A stretch of 38,507 bases of DNA from Streptomyces toyocaensis. Its GTDB lineage: Bacteria > Actinomycetota > Actinomycetes > Streptomycetales > Streptomycetaceae. Below are positions 8,129 through 15,817 of the stretch, one piece after another (position 1 is the stretch's first letter; each line of letters starts with the position of its first letter). The stretch covers positions 1-38,507 of the forward strand of contig NZ_JFCB01000050.1 of assembly GCF_000725125.1 (NCBI RefSeq). The letters run 5' to 3'. Made by a program: the position numbers and the translations under genes. The notes under the pieces were generated by a model. It was not told where the DNA came from. It did not search any database and saw nothing but the letters and a program-made list of their open reading frames with translations.

Positions 8129-8309
8129 CCGCCCACATGGCTATTGACCTGCCTGGATGTGCTGTGCTTCCCTCGCGCGAGGGCTGGGGGCATCGCGGTC
8201 GGTGGTGCGGGGGCGGGATCGGAGGAGGGCGGGACCGGAACGCGGACCGTGCTCCGTCCGTCTTGCCACCCGTCCGGCCGCGACCACCGTCTAACGAAGC
8301 TGACAGAAG

Positions 8310-9719
8310 TTGACACACATACCACCGCAGAACCTTCCTCGAATACCCAAGGCGACCGAGGGCCCCGCAGGGCGCCGGCCACGGACCGTCCTGTGGACGC
8401 TGGCCGCCGTCGTGACCCTCGGCTTCCTCGTCGCGCTGGAGGCCGCCGCGCGTCACTACGGCACGCCGGGACCGATCACCCTCCAGGTCCGGGAGGTCGT
8501 CCACGCCCCCAAGTCGGGCGGTCTGCTGTACGCCGCCATGGCGCTGATGATGGTGGTGCTCACCTGGCGGGAACGGTTCTTCGCGGTGGGCGCGGCGATC
8601 GGTGTCGACCTCGCCTTCCTGCTGGTCCGCTGGGCGGTCGACGCCGACACCGCCGGCGGCCACCCCTTCGGCAACGGCGCCCTGTGGGTGACCCTGGGCG
8701 CCGCGGTCGTCGCCGTCACCCGCCGCACCGGCCCGGAACGCGTCCTGCTGCTGAAGGGCGTGGGGCTGGCGCTGCTCCTGATGGCCGGCCGCAAGACCGG
8801 CGACACGTGGCTGCTCATCACCTCGAAGACCCGCCCGACGGTGCTCGACCAGTACGTCGCCACCGCCGACCACGCGCTGGGCGACCCCTCATGGCTGGCG
8901 GGCCGGATCGTGGAGGCCACCGGTCCGGTCGGCTTCAACTTCCTCGACTTCGTCTACGGCAACCTCGCGGTCGCCGCGGTCGTCGCCGCGCTCCACCAGC
9001 TGCGCCACGTGGCGGCCGAGCGCCGCTTCCCCCGCCACCACCTGGTGCGCACGTTCCTGGTGATCGGCCTCGTCGGACCGGCCTTCTACATGATCTTCCC
9101 GGTGGTCGGCCCGCTCTTCGCCTACGGCACGGGCACCGAGCACTGGGCGGCGGTCAGCCTGTGGGCCCCGGACATGCCGCCGAGTGAGGCGTGGGCCGTG
9201 GCGAACCTGTGGCCCGGGACGCTGCCGCCGGTCGCCGCCCCGCAGCCCATGCCGTTCGACGGGATCACCCCGCGCAACTGCATGCCCAGCCTGCACACGG
9301 CGTGGGCGACCGCGATCTTCGTCCACACCCGCGGGGGCCCCCGGCTGCTGCGCTTCGCCGGGACGTTCTGGCTGGTCGCCACGCTCTGCGCGACGCTCGG
9401 CTTCGGCTACCACTACGGCGCGGACCTCATCGCCGGCGTGGTGTTCACGCTCACGATCGAGGCGGCGCTGCGCTGTCACGACCGCGGCTGGGACCGGGAG
9501 GGCATCTGGCTGGTCGCCCACGGCACCGTCGTCTTCACCGCGTTCCTGCTGTCGTACCGCTGGCTGCCCCTGGAGATGGCGCGCCACCCGTGGGTGGCCG
9601 GGCCGCTGCTCCTGCTCGCGACGGCGTCGGTGGTCCACGGCTACGTGCGGACCACCACGCGGTGGTCGCGGAGCACCGCACCGGTGCGGCGGCCCGAACC
9701 CCAGCCCGAGCCCGCCTGA
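8310..9719 (+). CDS. Polytopic PAP2-family phosphatase / inositol-phosphoryl-transferase-like protein
   Basis: A membrane protein of up to 469 residues with about 10 hydrophobic helices. The PAP2 catalytic signature lies in the second half: RNCMPSLHTAWAT (about 322-334) gives the PSxHT motif with its catalytic His, and GFGYHYGADLIAGV (about 364-377) gives the last His-Asp pair. This arrangement (PAP2_3/AUR1-like) is typical of actinobacterial phosphatidic-acid or polyprenyl-phosphate phosphatases and inositol phospholipid transferases. The active site would face the outside or the membrane interface. The only upstream start is TTG at 8310 with a weak ACAGAAG site. An internal GTG near residue 35 would cut into the first helix, so the start remains uncertain. 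It is convergent with the deacetylase gene. Confidence 0.88.
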   Translation: MTHIPPQNLPRIPKATEGPAGRRPRTVLWTLAAVVTLGFLVALEAAARHYGTPGPITLQVREVVHAPKSGGLLYAAMALMMVVLTWRERFFAVGAAIGVDLAFLLVRWAVDADTAGGHPFGNGALWVTLGAAVVAVTRRTGPERVLLLKGVGLALLLMAGRKTGDTWLLITSKTRPTVLDQYVATADHALGDPSWLAGRIVEATGPVGFNFLDFVYGNLAVAAVVAALHQLRHVAAERRFPRHHLVRTFLVIGLVGPAFYMIFPVVGPLFAYGTGTEHWAAVSLWAPDMPPSEAWAVANLWPGTLPPVAAPQPMPFDGITPRNCMPSLHTAWATAIFVHTRGGPRLLRFAGTFWLVATLCATLGFGYHYGADLIAGVVFTLTIEAALRCHDRGWDREGIWLVAHGTVVFTAFLLSYRWLPLEMARHPWVAGPLLLLATASVVHGYVRTTTRWSRSTAPVRRPEPQPEPA

Positions 9720-9753
9720 AAGCCGGCGGACGCGGGTGGCGGTGCCGCGGCGG

Positions 9754-10527
9754 TCAGCGCACCGGGAAGCCGAAGGAGTACCCCTGCTCCTTGAGCCGGG
9801 GCAGGACGCGGCGCAGGGCTTCGACGGTCTGGGAGCGGTCGCCGCCCGCGTCGTGGAAGAGCAGCGTCGGCCCGTTCGGCAGCTCCCGCTCCACGGTGGC
9901 CACGATGGCGTCGGCGCCCGGCCGCTCGAAGTCCTTGGTGTCCACGTTCCAGCCCAGCGGGCGCATGCCACGGGAGGCGGCCAGCGTGCGGCTGTAGGGG
10001 GTGAAGGCCCCGCCGGGCGCCCGGTAGTACAGCGGCCGTACGCCTCCGGACGCCTCGGTGATCATGCGTTCGGCGTCGAGGATCTCCCGCGACTGGTAGG
10101 CCTCGGACTTCCGGTCCATGGCGGTGTCGTGCGACACCGAGTGGTCGCACAGCCGGTGCCCGGCCGCGACCACCTCCTTGACGAGGTCCGGGTGCGCCTG
10201 CGCCTGCGTCCCCGTCACGCAGAACGTGGCCTTCACCCCGTGCTCGCGCAGCAGGTCGAGCACCTGGGGCGTCCACGCCGGGTCGGGACCGTCGTCGATG
10301 GTGATGTTGACGCCGCGCGGCCCCTGGTCGGAGGCGTGCGCGATGTCCGCGGAGACCGGCTCGACGTCACCGCCCGGCGCCGCGGACGCGGACGCCTGCG
10401 GCGACGGGCCGCCCACCACGTCGGCCTGCGCGGTCCACACCGAGGCACCGACGGCCAGCACCGTCACCCCGAGCGCCGCCCCGGCCAGCTTGCCGTACCA
10501 GCTCCGCCCACCGCCGTGCCGTGCCAT
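9754..10527 (-). CDS. Secreted polysaccharide deacetylase (NodB/CE4 family)
   Basis: 257 residues. An N-terminal signal anchor (about 12-35, KLAGAALGVTVLAVGASVWT) is followed by a Ser/Ala linker and a CE4 domain from about 70. All five CE4 motifs can be seen: NITIDDGPDP (catalytic Asp and metal Asp), DHSVSHD (metal His residues), YYRAPGGAF, LGWNVDTKDF and LLFHDAGGDRSQT (catalytic His). It probably removes acetyl groups from peptidoglycan or another N-acetylated wall polysaccharide. It is monocistronic and separated from the neighbouring hydrophobic-protein gene by a hairpin. Confidence 0.92.
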   Translation of the reverse strand: MARHGGGRSWYGKLAGAALGVTVLAVGASVWTAQADVVGGPSPQASASAAPGGDVEPVSADIAHASDQGPRGVNITIDDGPDPAWTPQVLDLLREHGVKATFCVTGTQAQAHPDLVKEVVAAGHRLCDHSVSHDTAMDRKSEAYQSREILDAERMITEASGGVRPLYYRAPGGAFTPYSRTLAASRGMRPLGWNVDTKDFERPGADAIVATVERELPNGPTLLFHDAGGDRSQTVEALRRVLPRLKEQGYSFGFPVR

Positions 10528-10710
10528 GTCCGCCCCGTTTCCGCACCGTTGCTCGTCCGCCCTGGGTCACTGCGACCACCTGGCAGGACGAGGGACGGGC
10601 GGCCCCGGATGCGTTCGTTACCGATCACGGACGAATCCGGGGGAGTTCGCGGACAAGCGGGACCGTCCGGCGGCGCGGGCACGCCGGGGGCGGCCGGTCG
10701 CAACGAGTAC

Positions 10711-10739
10711 AGGGCCCGGCCACCCGGTGGCCGGACCCT
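10711..10739. terminator. Terminator for the small hydrophobic protein gene
   Basis: CCGGCCACC and GGTGGCCGG (10717-10735) form a perfect 9-bp palindrome around one base, extended by AGGG and CCCT outside. It lies 36 bases past the minus-strand stop at 10775. Confidence 0.6.
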
Positions 10740-10774
10740 GGAACACGTGGCGCTACCAGCGCCTCATGTGCGTG

Positions 10775-10945
10775 TCACCATCGATACCAGCGGCTGCGTC
10801 CGCCGCCGGTCGGTGTGGAGCGCATGACGAAGCCGAGCAGCCAGAGCACCAGCACGGCGATGGCGATCCACCAGAGCACCTTCACGGCGAAACCCGCGCC
10901 GAAGAGGATGAGCGCGAGGAGCAGTACCAGCAACAGGGGAACCAT
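10775..10945 (-). CDS. Small hydrophobic membrane protein
   Basis: 56 residues from the ATG at 10945, with a strong AGGAGG eight bases upstream. Two adjacent membrane helices (about 2-20 and 23-41, VPLLLVLLLALILFGAGFAV then LWWIAIAVLVLWLLGFV) are followed by a short basic Arg/Trp tail (RSRWYRW). This pattern is common in actinobacteria as the small hydrophobic protein often linked to stress genes. It is divergent from the CsbD gene, which is also usually stress-induced, so joint control from the 138-bp gap is likely. Confidence 0.85.
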   Translation of the reverse strand: MVPLLLVLLLALILFGAGFAVKVLWWIAIAVLVLWLLGFVMRSTPTGGGRSRWYRW

Positions 10946-11009
10946 AGTTATCGACCTCCTGGGCCACCGTTTGCCCTGCGCCGCCGCCGTCATTCCTCGA
11001 TGGCACCTT

Positions 11010-11034
11010 GTTTGTGAAGGAAAAGTGTGGGCAC
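11010..11034 (+). promoter_or_regulatory. Candidate SigB-type stress promoter of the CsbD gene
   Basis: GTTT (11010-11013), a 15-base spacer and GGGCAC (11029-11034) match the streptomycete SigB consensus GNNT-N14-16-GGGTAY except for one base in the -10 box. The predicted transcript would start near 11041, about 43 bases before the ATG. CsbD genes are usual general-stress targets. Confidence 0.4.
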
Positions 11035-11083
11035 GCGGGTTGCACCTCGACAGAGGTGAAGAGGCTACGAGGAGGCGTGATCC

Positions 11084-11257
11084 ATGAGTGCCGGTGAGAA
11101 GGCCAAGGCGAAGACCGAGCAGGCCCAGGGCAAGGCGGAGGAGACCGTGGGGCGCGCGGTCGGGAACGACCGCATGGCCGCCGAGGGCCAGGCCAGGAAG
11201 AGCACGGGTGACGCCCGTGAGGCCAAGGAGAAGACCAAGGACGCCTTCAAGCACTGA
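11084..11257 (+). CDS. CsbD-family stress protein
   Basis: 57 residues, start ATG at 11084 after GAGGAGG. It is a highly charged, Lys/Ala/Glu-rich helical protein with the CsbD pattern KAKTEQAQGKAEETVGRAVG followed by AAEGQARKSTGDAREA. CsbD proteins are cytoplasmic, abundant under general stress, and of unknown mechanism. It stands alone, with a possible SigB-type promoter upstream and a strong hairpin downstream. Confidence 0.95.
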   Translation: MSAGEKAKAKTEQAQGKAEETVGRAVGNDRMAAEGQARKSTGDAREAKEKTKDAFKH

Positions 11258-11285
11258 TGCCTCCACGGCACGGCAGAACGGGGCT

Positions 11286-11306
11286 GTCCCGGGGTGAGCC
11301 CGGGAC
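11286..11306 (+). terminator. Strong hairpin after the CsbD gene
   Basis: GTCCCGGG-GTGAG-CCCGGGAC is a perfect 8-bp stem with a 5-base loop, 28 bases past the stop codon. GGCT and GGCC flank it. Confidence 0.75.
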
Positions 11307-11383
11307 GGCCTCTGTCGTGTGCCGCGGTCGTGCCGGAACTGCCCGGTGGCTCTTGGTGTTCGGCGAGTGGGAGGTAGCAGGCG

Positions 11384-13609
11384 TTGACCCGTGGTGCGGA
11401 ACAGCGGCCCTCGGTCGGCGTCTTGTGCGCCGGTGAGCCCGTCGGAGGCGGGAAGGAACAGGACTTGAGGGACCTGTTCGGTCAGTCGACGGCCGTCTTC
11501 GCCTCCCTGGCCGGGCCGGCCCACAGGGTGGAGGCGGCCAACCCCGCCTTCGTCGCCGCGATCGGCGGCGAGGAGCGGATCCGCGTCGGGCTGCCGCTGG
11601 GGCAGTTGATGCCGGAACTCGCCGGCCAGGGCTTCCTCGCCCATCTCGACCGGGTGTACCGCACCGGCGAACGGCACGTCGGCCGCAACGCCCGTGTCGT
11701 GCTCGGCGTCGGCGCCGAGGCGCGGGAGGCGTTCTTCGACTTCACCTACGAACCCCGGCTGGACGCGGGCGGCAACGTCATCGGCGTACGCGTCATCGGC
11801 GTGGAGACCACCCAGCTCATCCAGGCGCAGCGGCTGACGGTGGAGCACCGCGCCCTGGTGGAGCAGATCGCCCGGCAGGCCCCGCTGGACCAGGTGCTGG
11901 AGGGCATGGCCCGCGCCATCGAGGAGCTCACGCCCGAGGAGGTGCTCGTCTCCGTCCTGCTCGCCGACGCCGACGGCCGCCATCTGCGCCACGGCGCCGC
12001 GCCCAGCCTCCCCGACTTCTACAACCGGGCCATCGACGGCATCGCCACCGGTGAGGGCGTCGGCTCCTGCGGCACCGCGGCCCACCGCCGGGCGCCGGTC
12101 GTCGTCACCGACATCGCCACCCACCCCTTCTGGGACGACTTCCGCGACCTGGCCGGCCGGGCACGGCTGGCGGCCTGCTGGTCCACCCCGATCCTCGCCC
12201 GCGACGGATCGCTGCTCGGCACGTTCGCGATGTACCACCGCACCCCCCGGGTACCGCAGGACGCGGACCTGGCCCTGGCGCGGGTGTTCGCGGACACCGC
12301 CGCCCTGGCCGTCGAACGCCACCGGGCCGAGGAGGCGCGCCGGGCGGCCGAGGCCAGGGAGAAGGCCGCCCGGGCCGACCTCGCCTTCCTGCTGGAGGCC
12401 AGCACCCTGCTCACCGCCGGCCTGGACCACACCCAGACCCTCCAGCGCCTGGCCGGCCTGTGCGCCCCCAAGCTGGCGCCCCTGTGCGCGGTCGACGTCG
12501 TCGAGGCCGGGCGGGTCCGCCGCATCGCCACCGCCGCGCCCACCGAGGGTGAGGACGCGCTGCTCGCCGCCCACATACCGGTCTACGACGCCGACGACGA
12601 CGCGGTCGCCCGCGTCCTGGCCTCCGGCCTGAGCGAGGTCGCCCGCCGCACCCCCACCGGCGCCGGACCCTGGCAGGACCTGAAGGTCACCGGCTACCTG
12701 TGCGTCCCCCTGCTCGACCGCGGCCGGACCTTCGGCACGCTCACCCTGCTCACCACCGGTGAGCACACCTTCGACGGGCACACCGTCGCCCTCGCCGAGG
12801 AGCTCGCCCGCCGCGGCGCCTCGGCCGCCCTCAACGCCCGCCAGTACGCCCAGCGCGTCACGCTCGCCCGCGACCTGCAGGCCGGTCTGCTGCTCCCCGA
12901 GGTCCCGGCCCTGCGGGGCGTCCAGGTCGCCACCCACTACCACCCCGCCGGCGAGGGCCTGGACATCGGCGGTGACTTCTACGACGTCTTCCCCCTGGCC
13001 GGCGAGGCGTGGGCGTTCATGCTCGGCGACGTGTGCGGGCGCGGCGCGACCGCCGCCACCACGACCGCCCTCGTCCGGCACACCGCCCGGGCCGTCGCGC
13101 CCCTGCTCCCGGGGCCCGGGAGCGTCGTCCAGGCGATCAACAAAGCGCTCCTCGACCGCCCCCACAGCCACGGAACCGGCTTCGTCACCCTGGTCTACGG
13201 CCACCTGGAGCCCACCGCGGACGGCGGAGTCGACCTCACCTTCGTCCGTGCCGGCCACACCCTCCCGCTCCACATGGACACCCGGCAGGGGGCGCGTCCC
13301 GTCGTCGGCGAGGGCTCCCTGCTCGGCATCGGCACCGACCTGCACCTGGAGGTGTCCCACCTCCACCTGCGCCCCGCCGAGAGCCTGCTGCTCTACACGG
13401 ACGGCATCACCGAGGCCCGCGACCGCACCGGGGAGCAGTTCGGCGAGGACCGCCTCGTCCGCACCCTCACCGCCTCGCGGCCCGCCACCACGGCGCAGGA
13501 GGTCATCGACACCGTCACCGAGGCGGTGCGCGCCTTCTCCGGGCCCCACGAGAGAGACGACGACCAGGCCGCCCTGGTCCTCATGGCCGCGCCGCCGCCG
13601 CGGCGTTGA
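11384..13609 (+). CDS. PAS-GAF-GAF-SpoIIE serine phosphatase
   Basis: A 741-residue cytoplasmic regulator. A PAS-like N-terminus (about 30-150) has VEAANPAFVAAIGG and EPRLDAGGNVIGVRVIGVET. The first GAF domain (about 160-310) includes GVGSCGTAAHRRAPVVVTDI, as in many light or redox GAF proteins, and the second spans about 335-490. The PP2C/SpoIIE domain (about 500-740) shows LDIGGDFYDVFPL, MLGDVCGRGATA, LLYTDGITEARD and ERDDDQAALV with the metal-binding aspartates. It should dephosphorylate an anti-anti-sigma partner, none of which is encoded nearby. The TTG start at 11384 is supported by GGGAGG about nine bases upstream. It shares its architecture with the minus-strand phosphatase at 926-3121. 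Confidence 0.9.
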   Translation: MTRGAEQRPSVGVLCAGEPVGGGKEQDLRDLFGQSTAVFASLAGPAHRVEAANPAFVAAIGGEERIRVGLPLGQLMPELAGQGFLAHLDRVYRTGERHVGRNARVVLGVGAEAREAFFDFTYEPRLDAGGNVIGVRVIGVETTQLIQAQRLTVEHRALVEQIARQAPLDQVLEGMARAIEELTPEEVLVSVLLADADGRHLRHGAAPSLPDFYNRAIDGIATGEGVGSCGTAAHRRAPVVVTDIATHPFWDDFRDLAGRARLAACWSTPILARDGSLLGTFAMYHRTPRVPQDADLALARVFADTAALAVERHRAEEARRAAEAREKAARADLAFLLEASTLLTAGLDHTQTLQRLAGLCAPKLAPLCAVDVVEAGRVRRIATAAPTEGEDALLAAHIPVYDADDDAVARVLASGLSEVARRTPTGAGPWQDLKVTGYLCVPLLDRGRTFGTLTLLTTGEHTFDGHTVALAEELARRGASAALNARQYAQRVTLARDLQAGLLLPEVPALRGVQVATHYHPAGEGLDIGGDFYDVFPLAGEAWAFMLGDVCGRGATAATTTALVRHTARAVAPLLPGPGSVVQAINKALLDRPHSHGTGFVTLVYGHLEPTADGGVDLTFVRAGHTLPLHMDTRQGARPVVGEGSLLGIGTDLHLEVSHLHLRPAESLLLYTDGITEARDRTGEQFGEDRLVRTLTASRPATTAQEVIDTVTEAVRAFSGPHERDDDQAALVLMAAPPPRR

Positions 13610-13694
13610 CCGCTCGTCGGTTGCGATCAAGTCACCGGGACGGGAGCGTAGGAACGGGAGGCGAGCGGGGGTTTCGGAGCTTCCGGAGAATGCG

Positions 13695-14825
13695 ATGCAC
13701 ATCAGTAATCCGGACAAGGCCGGAGATGTGGCGGGATCGCACAGGTCCTCATGGCATCAACGCGCCTCGGCGTATGTCGCGGAACTTCAGGCGGAGCTGG
13801 ACAGAATCGAAGCCCGCGGTCATCTGTCCGACGAGGCGGTGCGTCTGCTGGAGAAGGCCGAGGTGCAGATCGATGCCGCCCGGCAGGCGCTGGACGCCAA
13901 GGAAACACCGATGTCCCTGGTTACCGGGTCGACCGTGGACCGGGCGTGGGCGAACATCCACCGGGCCGAACTGACCCTTCTCAAGCTTGCGGTCGAGAAG
14001 GACCTCACGGGGTGGGGGACCGAGGTCCTGGCGCGCGCCAAGCAACACCTGGGGGTCGAGGACCCCATTCGTCACGCTCTGGAGTCCCGGGTCGACTCCA
14101 ACGGCAGGAAATTCGACGCGCGGTTCAAGGACTTGGCCGTCAGGGCGTTGCGTGCGGCCAACGACGCGCAGGACTTGGAGCGCTCGAGGCTCCGGAGCTT
14201 CCGGAACATCCTGCTGACGTCCGTCGTCATCACCAGTGTCATCGCCGCGTTGCTGGTGGTCTGGGGCTATGCCGACGCTCAGGCGATAGCCGGGAAGCTC
14301 TGCTTCACTTCGCCAGGTCCTGATGCTGAGAGGTTCTGCCCCATCGGAGGCAGTCCGTCAGGTGGCGATGTCCTGATCGTGGAATTCTTCGGTCTGTGCG
14401 GGGCGGTCCTGGCGGGAGCCGTTTCGCTGCGGAAGATGCAGGGCACTGCCACCCCGTACATGATGCCCATCTGCCTGCTGTTGCTCCGGTTGCCGGTCGG
14501 CGCACTCGCCGCCCTGTTCGGCCTCCTGATCATCCAGGGTGGGTTCATTCCCGGCCTGTCCGACCTCGACAGCGGGGCACAAATACTCGCGTGGGCCCTG
14601 GTTTTCGGTGTTGCTCAGGAGTCCATCACCCGTCTGATCGACGCGCAGGGCAGGAAGGTCATGGGAAATGTGAGGGGACCGTCACGCGGATTCGAGGAGG
14701 ATGCCGGAGAGGAAACGGTTCACCTCGCGAAAATGCCTGTGGGGAGGGGGCCGCTGGACGGGGCGCCGGTCAAGATCCACAGGAAATCCGGACGGCGACA
14801 CGTGTTCAACCGGTCTCCTGGGTAG
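13695..14825 (+). CDS. Membrane protein of unknown function with helical N-terminal domain
   Basis: 376 residues, start ATG at 13695 after CGGAGA. I do not recognise a family. The first 170 residues are soluble and strongly helical (VAELQAELDRIEARGHLSDE, then charged helices). Four membrane segments follow at about 171-191, 226-245, 255-280 and 294-314, with FGVAQESITRLIDAQGRKV just after the last. A loop between the first two contains Cys203 and Cys215, which could form an external disulfide. The charged C-terminal tail (about 320-376) is cytoplasmic. Third-position bases are less GC-rich than in neighbouring genes, with more AAA, GAA, ATC and GTT codons, a hint of separate origin. The layout (long cytoplasmic helical region plus membrane bundle) would suit a sensor or effector, but that is a guess. 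Confidence 0.75.
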   Translation: MHISNPDKAGDVAGSHRSSWHQRASAYVAELQAELDRIEARGHLSDEAVRLLEKAEVQIDAARQALDAKETPMSLVTGSTVDRAWANIHRAELTLLKLAVEKDLTGWGTEVLARAKQHLGVEDPIRHALESRVDSNGRKFDARFKDLAVRALRAANDAQDLERSRLRSFRNILLTSVVITSVIAALLVVWGYADAQAIAGKLCFTSPGPDAERFCPIGGSPSGGDVLIVEFFGLCGAVLAGAVSLRKMQGTATPYMMPICLLLLRLPVGALAALFGLLIIQGGFIPGLSDLDSGAQILAWALVFGVAQESITRLIDAQGRKVMGNVRGPSRGFEEDAGEETVHLAKMPVGRGPLDGAPVKIHRKSGRRHVFNRSPG

Positions 14826-14894
14826 CCCGGAGCCCGGAGCCCGGTGTGGCGGCCGTGGGCCGGACGCCGAAGCGGCACCGACCACCCGCGTCTC

Positions 14895-14923
14895 TTGCGC
14901 GGTGCTGACGCACCTCGTAGGTT
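14895..14923 (+). promoter_or_regulatory. Housekeeping-type promoter of the enoyl-CoA hydratase gene
   Basis: TTGCGC at 14895-14900, a 17-base spacer and TAGGTT at 14918-14923 fit the streptomycete major-sigma consensus (TTGACR/TAGRRT). The predicted start near 14930 leaves a leader of about 28 bases including AAGGAG at 14947-14952. Confidence 0.6.
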
Positions 14924-14957
14924 ACTGGCGAGTAGGTCGCTCGTCCAAGGAGTCGTC

Positions 14958-15629
14958 ATGCCCTCGCTCGACCGTCACGACAACGTCTTCGTCCTCGATC
15001 TGGGTGACGGCGAGAACCGCTTCCACCCCGACTGGATCGGCGCGGTCGGCGCCGCGCTCGACGAGGTGGAGAAGGCGGAGGGCCCGCGCGCGCTGGTCAC
15101 CGCCGCCACGGGCAAGTTCTACTCCAACGGGCTCGACCTGGAGTGGCTGTTCGCCCACGCCGACGCCTACCACGACTACGTCGTCTCCGTTCACGAGCTG
15201 TTCGCGCGGCTGCTGTCGCTGCCGGTCGTCACCGTGGCCGCGCTGCAGGGCCACACGTTCGCCGCCGGTGCGATGTTCTCCCTGGCCCACGACTTCCGCG
15301 TCATGCGCGCCGACCGTGGCTACTGGTGCCTGCCCGAGGCGGACATCGACATCCCCTTCACCCCCGGCATGGCCGCCCTCATCCAGTCCCGGCTGACGCC
15401 GCGGACGGCGCACGAGGCCATGGTCACCGCCCGCCGGTACGGCGGCGCCGACGCCGCGGCCGCCGGCATCGTCGACCGCGCGGTCCCCGAGGAGGCCGTA
15501 CCCTCCACCGCCCTCGACATCGCCCGGGCCCAGTCGGCCAAGGCCGGCGCCACCCTCGGCACCATCAAGGCGCGCATGTACGCCCCGGCCCTGACCACCC
15601 TGCGCGACACCACGAACCCGCTCGGCTGA
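14958..15629 (+). CDS. Enoyl-CoA hydratase/isomerase family protein
   Basis: 223 residues from ATG 14958, chosen for AAGGAG six bases upstream. It is a crotonase-fold protein: the first oxyanion-hole segment is TGKFYSNGLDLEWLF (about 53-67) and the second is LQGHTFAAGAMFSLAHDFRV (about 96-115). LPEADIDIPFTPGM (about 124-137) holds an acidic residue in the position used by delta3,delta2-enoyl-CoA isomerases. The short length and this motif suggest an isomerase of fatty-acid oxidation rather than a classic hydratase. It has its own promoter and no pathway genes beside it. Confidence 0.9.
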   Translation: MPSLDRHDNVFVLDLGDGENRFHPDWIGAVGAALDEVEKAEGPRALVTAATGKFYSNGLDLEWLFAHADAYHDYVVSVHELFARLLSLPVVTVAALQGHTFAAGAMFSLAHDFRVMRADRGYWCLPEADIDIPFTPGMAALIQSRLTPRTAHEAMVTARRYGGADAAAAGIVDRAVPEEAVPSTALDIARAQSAKAGATLGTIKARMYAPALTTLRDTTNPLG

Positions 15630-15817
15630 GCGGCGCCCGGCCGGGGGAGTGCCGGTCGTACCCGCCCGCCTCGGTCCGCCGGCGCCGGTACGGCGCAGGC
15701 GTCGGCGAGGGCCGGGGTGTCCCGGTGGAACACCGCGTCGGCACTCCGGCAGGTGTTGTCGGACCCGTACGTGAGGATCTCCTCGTGGAGCGTTCGAGCG
15801 TGGGAGGGGGAGATGGC

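Noticed and set aside
10946..13694. Very long minus-strand open frame across the PAS/GAF/SpoIIE gene, running into the small hydrophobic protein
   Set aside because: Only its last 56 codons (10775-10945) have a ribosome site and believable composition. The rest is the antisense of the plus-strand phosphatase and has Gly/Arg/Val-rich shadow composition.
12759..13694. Upstream extension of the membrane-protein frame to 12759
   Set aside because: It overlaps the phosphatase gene in another frame and has Ser/Pro/Arg-rich shadow composition; the ATG at 13695 has a ribosome site and starts a normal protein.
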